From positions 248,001 through 312,000 of the forward strand of contig JAOZHZ010000020.1 of assembly GCA_026014615.1 (NCBI GenBank): DNA of 64,000 nt, in the 5' to 3' direction. This stretch comes from Candidatus Bathyarchaeota archaeon (GTDB lineage: Archaea > Thermoproteota > Bathyarchaeia > Bathyarchaeales > Bathycorpusculaceae). A model generated the notes under the pieces. That model saw nothing but the letters and a program-made list of their open reading frames with translations, did not search any database and was not told the DNA's origin. This document shows, piece by piece, positions 61,276-64,000 of the stretch (positions are counted from its first letter, which is position 1; the number at the start of each line of letters is the position of its first letter). The position numbers and the translations under genes are program-made.

Positions 61276-62508
61276 TTAGAGTTTCTTTTCGGTGACTGCG
61301 TTTTCTAGGGCGACAACGCCTGGCAGTTTTTTGCCCATGAGGAATTCGATTAGGGCTCCGCCTGCAGTGCTGATGTAGCCGATTTTGCTGCTTAACCCGT
61401 ACTCGTTGATGGCTGCGATGGTGTTTCCGCCGCCTGCAAGGCTAAACCCATCAGAATCCGCGATTGCCTCAAACACTTTTTTGGTGCCGTAGTTGAATTC
61501 GCTGTTTTCGTACACACCCATCGGACCCGAAACCACAATGCTCTTTGCTTCCTTGATTAACACTGCAAAACATGCAACGGTTTTGGAGCCAATGTCAAAG
61601 ATGCTGTACTCAGTTGGCAACTCGGAAACCGTGATTTCCTTGCGTTTCCCGTCAACGTCCAACGCGACATCCGCAGGAAGCACAACCGCCTTCGGATACT
61701 TCTCCAGTAACTCTTTAATTCCTGGGATAAACTGCGTCAAATCCTTCTTTTCCAAAAACGCCATGGTCTTCTTGCCCAAATCCACGCCCTTCGCGGCGAG
61801 AAACAGTTGCGAAGTCACACCACCAACCAGAACCGAATCCGCGATGCCGTTACTCAACACGTACTTGCTGATTTCTAAGCTGTCATCAGCTTTGGCGCCG
61901 CCCATAACGTAAACGCACGGGTGCTCAGGCTTCTCCAACGCTTTTGCCAAGGACTTCAGTTCACGCTCCATGATTCTGCCAGCAGCAGAGGGAAGTACAG
62001 CGTTGAAGCCAACCATGGAAACGTGTCCACGGTGCGCTGCGGCGAAGGCGTCGTTAACGAATATGTCTGCCAACGGCGCAAGGTTCTGCACCAGAGGCGT
62101 TTTGGAGTGTTCTTCAGGGGTGCCTTTTTTGGTTTCGCCGTCAAAGCTGCGCACGTTTTCCAACACAAGGATTTCGCCGCCTTTGAGCGCCTTGATGGCT
62201 GCTTGGGCTTTCTCGCCGTAAACGTCATCAACGTACTTCACTTCACAGCCAAGGATTTTCCCCAGAATCTCTGCGTGCTGTTTGAGGGGTGTGTAGTCGG
62301 GGTCGCCTTTTCTGCCTTGGTGTGCCAAGATGACTGTTTTGGCGCCTTTCTCCGCCAGTTCCTTGATGGTTGCTTCTGCGTGTGCTTTGATTCGGACGTC
62401 GCTGTTGACGTTTTTGGTTTCGGGGTCGATTTCGCTGTTAAAGTCTACACGTACTAGGACAACTTTGTCTTTTAAGTTAAAATCATCTAAAGTTTTGTAC
62501 TTAGCCAT
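61276..62508 (-). CDS. pgk: Phosphoglycerate kinase
   Basis: 410 residues. VVLVRVDFNSEID, DVRIKAHAEATIKEL, LAHQGRKGDPDYTPL, ENVRSFDGE and FVNDAFAAAHRGHVSMVGF form the 3-phosphoglycerate side. VMGGAKADDSLEI, DIGSKTVACF and SLAGGGNTIAAI bind nucleotide. The GRKGDPDYT form is of archaeal type. It is downstream of gap with an 81-base gap, likely one transcript. Confidence 0.95.
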   Translation of the reverse strand: MAKYKTLDDFNLKDKVVLVRVDFNSEIDPETKNVNSDVRIKAHAEATIKELAEKGAKTVILAHQGRKGDPDYTPLKQHAEILGKILGCEVKYVDDVYGEKAQAAIKALKGGEILVLENVRSFDGETKKGTPEEHSKTPLVQNLAPLADIFVNDAFAAAHRGHVSMVGFNAVLPSAAGRIMERELKSLAKALEKPEHPCVYVMGGAKADDSLEISKYVLSNGIADSVLVGGVTSQLFLAAKGVDLGKKTMAFLEKKDLTQFIPGIKELLEKYPKAVVLPADVALDVDGKRKEITVSELPTEYSIFDIGSKTVACFAVLIKEAKSIVVSGPMGVYENSEFNYGTKKVFEAIADSDGFSLAGGGNTIAAINEYGLSSKIGYISTAGGALIEFLMGKKLPGVVALENAVTEKKL

Positions 62509-62589
62509 ATCAATTCATCTCCCAACAGGGTGGGTTTACTTGAAAAAAGAAAAGGAAGAGTTGGTTTTAAAGTTTCAGATTCCGCGTGT

Positions 62590-63609
62590 TTAGAGGCCTG
62601 CTTTTTTGCCGACCATTTCGATGAAGTCAACCATGCGGTTGCTAAAGCCCCATTCATTGTCGTACCACGAGAAGACTTTAACAAACTTGCCTTTGTCGCC
62701 CAAAACCATGGTTAATCCGGCATCGAAGACGCTGCTGTAGGTGGTGTGCATGACGTCGGTGCTGACGATTGGGTCTTCAGTGTAGTGGAGTATGCCTTTG
62801 AGTGGTCCTTCTGCGGCTTGTTTCATGGCGGCGTTGATTTCGTCTTTGGTGACTTCTTTTCCTAGCACAGCGGTTAAGTCCACGATGGATACGTCTACTG
62901 TAGGAACACGCATGGCTACACCGTTCATTAAGCCGTTGCATGAGGGCAAAACTAAGCCGATGGCTTTTGCTGCGCCTGTGCTTGTTGGGATGATGTTGAC
63001 TGCTGCTGCGCGTGCACGGCGGGGGTCTTTGTGGACGACGTCTTGGATTTTCTGGTCGTTAGTGTAGCTGTGAACGGTAGTCATGAACGCTTTCTCTAAC
63101 CCAAAGTTGTCAGCTAAGACTTTGCTGATGGGTGCAAGACAGTTGGTTGTGCAACTTGCGTTGCTGAGGATGGTGTGTTTTTCAGGGTCGTATGTGTTGT
63201 CGTTTACGCCAAGGACGATGGTTACGTCTGGGTCGGGTGACGGCGCGGATATGAGGACTTTTTTGGCTCCTGCTTGAAGGTGTTTTGAGGCTGCTTCGCG
63301 TTTGGTGAATAAGCCTGTGGACTCAACTGCGAGGTAAACACCGAGGTCTTTCCATGGAAGTGCCGCGGGGTCTCTTTCGCTGATGACTTTGAGGGTTTTG
63401 CCGTTGACAACTAGGTCTTTGCCTTGGACTTCGACGGTGCCGGGGAATCTTCCGTGAACGCTGTCGTACTTGAGCAAGTTTGCGTTGGTTTTGGCGTCTG
63501 CAAGGTCGTTGATGGCCACAAAGTCAATGTCTGCGTTTTTCTCTAACGCTGCGCGGTAGAGGAGTCTGCCGATTCTTCCAAATCCGTTAATTCCAACTTT
63601 TATTGCCAT
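62590..63609 (-). CDS. gap: Glyceraldehyde-3-phosphate dehydrogenase, bacterial type
   Basis: 339 residues of class [25 protein letters not shown] (NAD site), AINDLAD (Asp suggests NAD preference), catalytic [28 protein letters not shown] and the phosphate-binding [11 protein letters not shown], ending [17 protein letters not shown]. Most archaea use the unrelated-looking class II enzyme, so this gene was probably acquired from bacteria. Its partner pgk is archaeal in type. Confidence 0.96.
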   Translation of the reverse strand: MAIKVGINGFGRIGRLLYRAALEKNADIDFVAINDLADAKTNANLLKYDSVHGRFPGTVEVQGKDLVVNGKTLKVISERDPAALPWKDLGVYLAVESTGLFTKREAASKHLQAGAKKVLISAPSPDPDVTIVLGVNDNTYDPEKHTILSNASCTTNCLAPISKVLADNFGLEKAFMTTVHSYTNDQKIQDVVHKDPRRARAAAVNIIPTSTGAAKAIGLVLPSCNGLMNGVAMRVPTVDVSIVDLTAVLGKEVTKDEINAAMKQAAEGPLKGILHYTEDPIVSTDVMHTTYSSVFDAGLTMVLGDKGKFVKVFSWYDNEWGFSNRMVDFIEMVGKKAGL

Positions 63610-63968
63610 ACTAAATCACCTAATTTGTTCCGAGGTAATCAGAGGCTTTATCTTAATTAATTTTCCGACCCGAACAACTACAGAAAGAAAAAACAACACA
63701 AGAAACCCGCGAAAAAACAAATTGAACAAATTTCGTGATTTCAGGTTGCTGCTTTGACTTTTGCCACATTTTTTGTCTACCTCCCCCCTCTTTCCAGCAA
63801 AACCCATTTCACGTTGCTTTTTTGATTTTGTGTCTTGTTTGGGCTCAACCCGCGGCTAGAAAAGGTTAGAAACGGCAGAAAACGGCGGAAAAAGGCTAGA
63901 AATGGTGAAAAAGGGTGAAATTGGTTTTTGGAAAAAAAATTCTCAGCCTGTATCTTGTCAAGTTTTGC
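63610..63968. other. Upstream region of gap
   Basis: About 360 bases. A short minus-strand frame at 63616-63807 has a hydrophobic stretch but no convincing start signal, and I do not call it. The 10-base repeat array copy 2 lies at 63853-63922. The gap promoter should lie within the first 100 bases, which are A/T-rich. Confidence 0.45.
63853..63922 (+). repeat. Phased 10-base repeat array, copy 2
   Basis: Seven consecutive 10-base units with no spacer: CGGCTAGAAA, AGGTTAGAAA, CGGCAGAAAA, CGGCGGAAAA, AGGCTAGAAA, TGGTGAAAAA, GGGTGAAATT. GG at positions 2-3 is invariant and A-runs sit at the unit end, once per helical turn. It lies about 240 bases before the gap start. Confidence 0.8.
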
Positions 63969-64000
63969 TTATGCCCAGAAGCTTTTGCTGTACTCGCCCA
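63969..64000 (-). CDS. Possible C-terminus of a gene running off the window
   Basis: On the minus strand the last bases read GEYSKSFWA followed by TAA at 63969-63971. It looks like a normal protein end, but only nine or ten codons are visible. Confidence 0.3.
   Translation of the reverse strand, partial: GEYSKSFWA

Noticed and set aside
63616-63807. 63-codon minus-strand frame upstream of gap
   Set aside because: It lies in the promoter region, has no SD, and the hydrophobic part is short and Phe-rich as in T-rich DNA.
1-64000. CRISPR arrays, insertion sequences, rRNA genes
   Set aside because: Looked for regularly spaced repeats, transposase motifs and rRNA segments on both strands and saw none.

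Overview
The window is archaeal and most likely from a mesophilic TACK-lineage archaeon; my best guess is Bathyarchaeia. It carries TFB, TFE, an RPC34-like factor, MBF1, KEOPS subunits (Kae1, Bud32, Pcc1), Gar1, L7Ae/S28e/L24e, S15, Hel308, Trm56, class I LysRS, an archaeal HisG-to-HisI operon and an intron-containing initiator tRNA. Many genes are leaderless behind TATA boxes, others use GGTGA/GGAGG-type Shine-Dalgarno (SD) sites, and GTG and TTG starts are common. The lineage is inferred from gene content only; no alignment was run.

Layout. 1-2640: the end of an aberrant cysteine-desulfurase-like gene, then an AT-rich orphan with a PD-(D/E)XK-like nuclease domain. 3115-8519: Hel308 helicase, PurB, a Cys2-less asparagine-synthetase homologue, ferredoxin. 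8582-13449: two large surface proteins, one of them a PQQ-type beta-propeller. 13537-19289: a six-gene minus-strand run with LysRS, a small membrane protein, an SPFH protein with zinc ribbons, a helical partner, a zinc-ribbon protein and a flavoprotein. 19399-25773: membrane, ferritin-like, glycosidase-like, pyridine nucleotide-disulfide oxidoreductase, GcvH and hydrolase genes. 25880-26745: a compact wHTH/membrane operon with palindromic operators and in-frame stop codons. 26764-35361: inositol phosphate synthase, S15-DHH nuclease-Pcc1, then a divergent pair of units (RPC34-like/RlmE/DUF and Kae1-Bud32-RdgB), ending in a CAAX-protease-like gene broken by TGA. 35373-42675: NadC, glycosyltransferase, AMMECR1, proteasome beta, TFB-Gar1, L7Ae-S28e-L24e, initiator tRNA, PAC2. 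43807-50271: an eight-gene histidine operon, followed by two radical SAM proteins, TrmO, a HAD hydrolase and an ATP-grasp enzyme. 54925-60958: ferritin-like protein, tRNA-Val, a gene carrying three homopolymer frameshifts, DUF2110-HD-TFE, Trm56-HflX-MBF1, PUA protein. 61105-63922: archaeal-type PGK and bacterial-type GAPDH, bracketed by 10-nt-periodic repeats in opposite orientation.

How the genes work together. Information processing dominates. Kae1, Bud32 and Pcc1 make t6A, and TrmO would methylate it. TFB, TFE and the RPC34-like protein serve RNA polymerase. The proteasome beta subunit and PAC2 protein concern protein turnover. The most unusual observations are the 10-bp-phased repeat pair around gap-pgk, the wHTH operon with two in-frame TAA codons and candidate operators, the triple-frameshift gene next to tRNA-Val, possible ACG starts, and the SPFH/zinc-ribbon membrane cluster.
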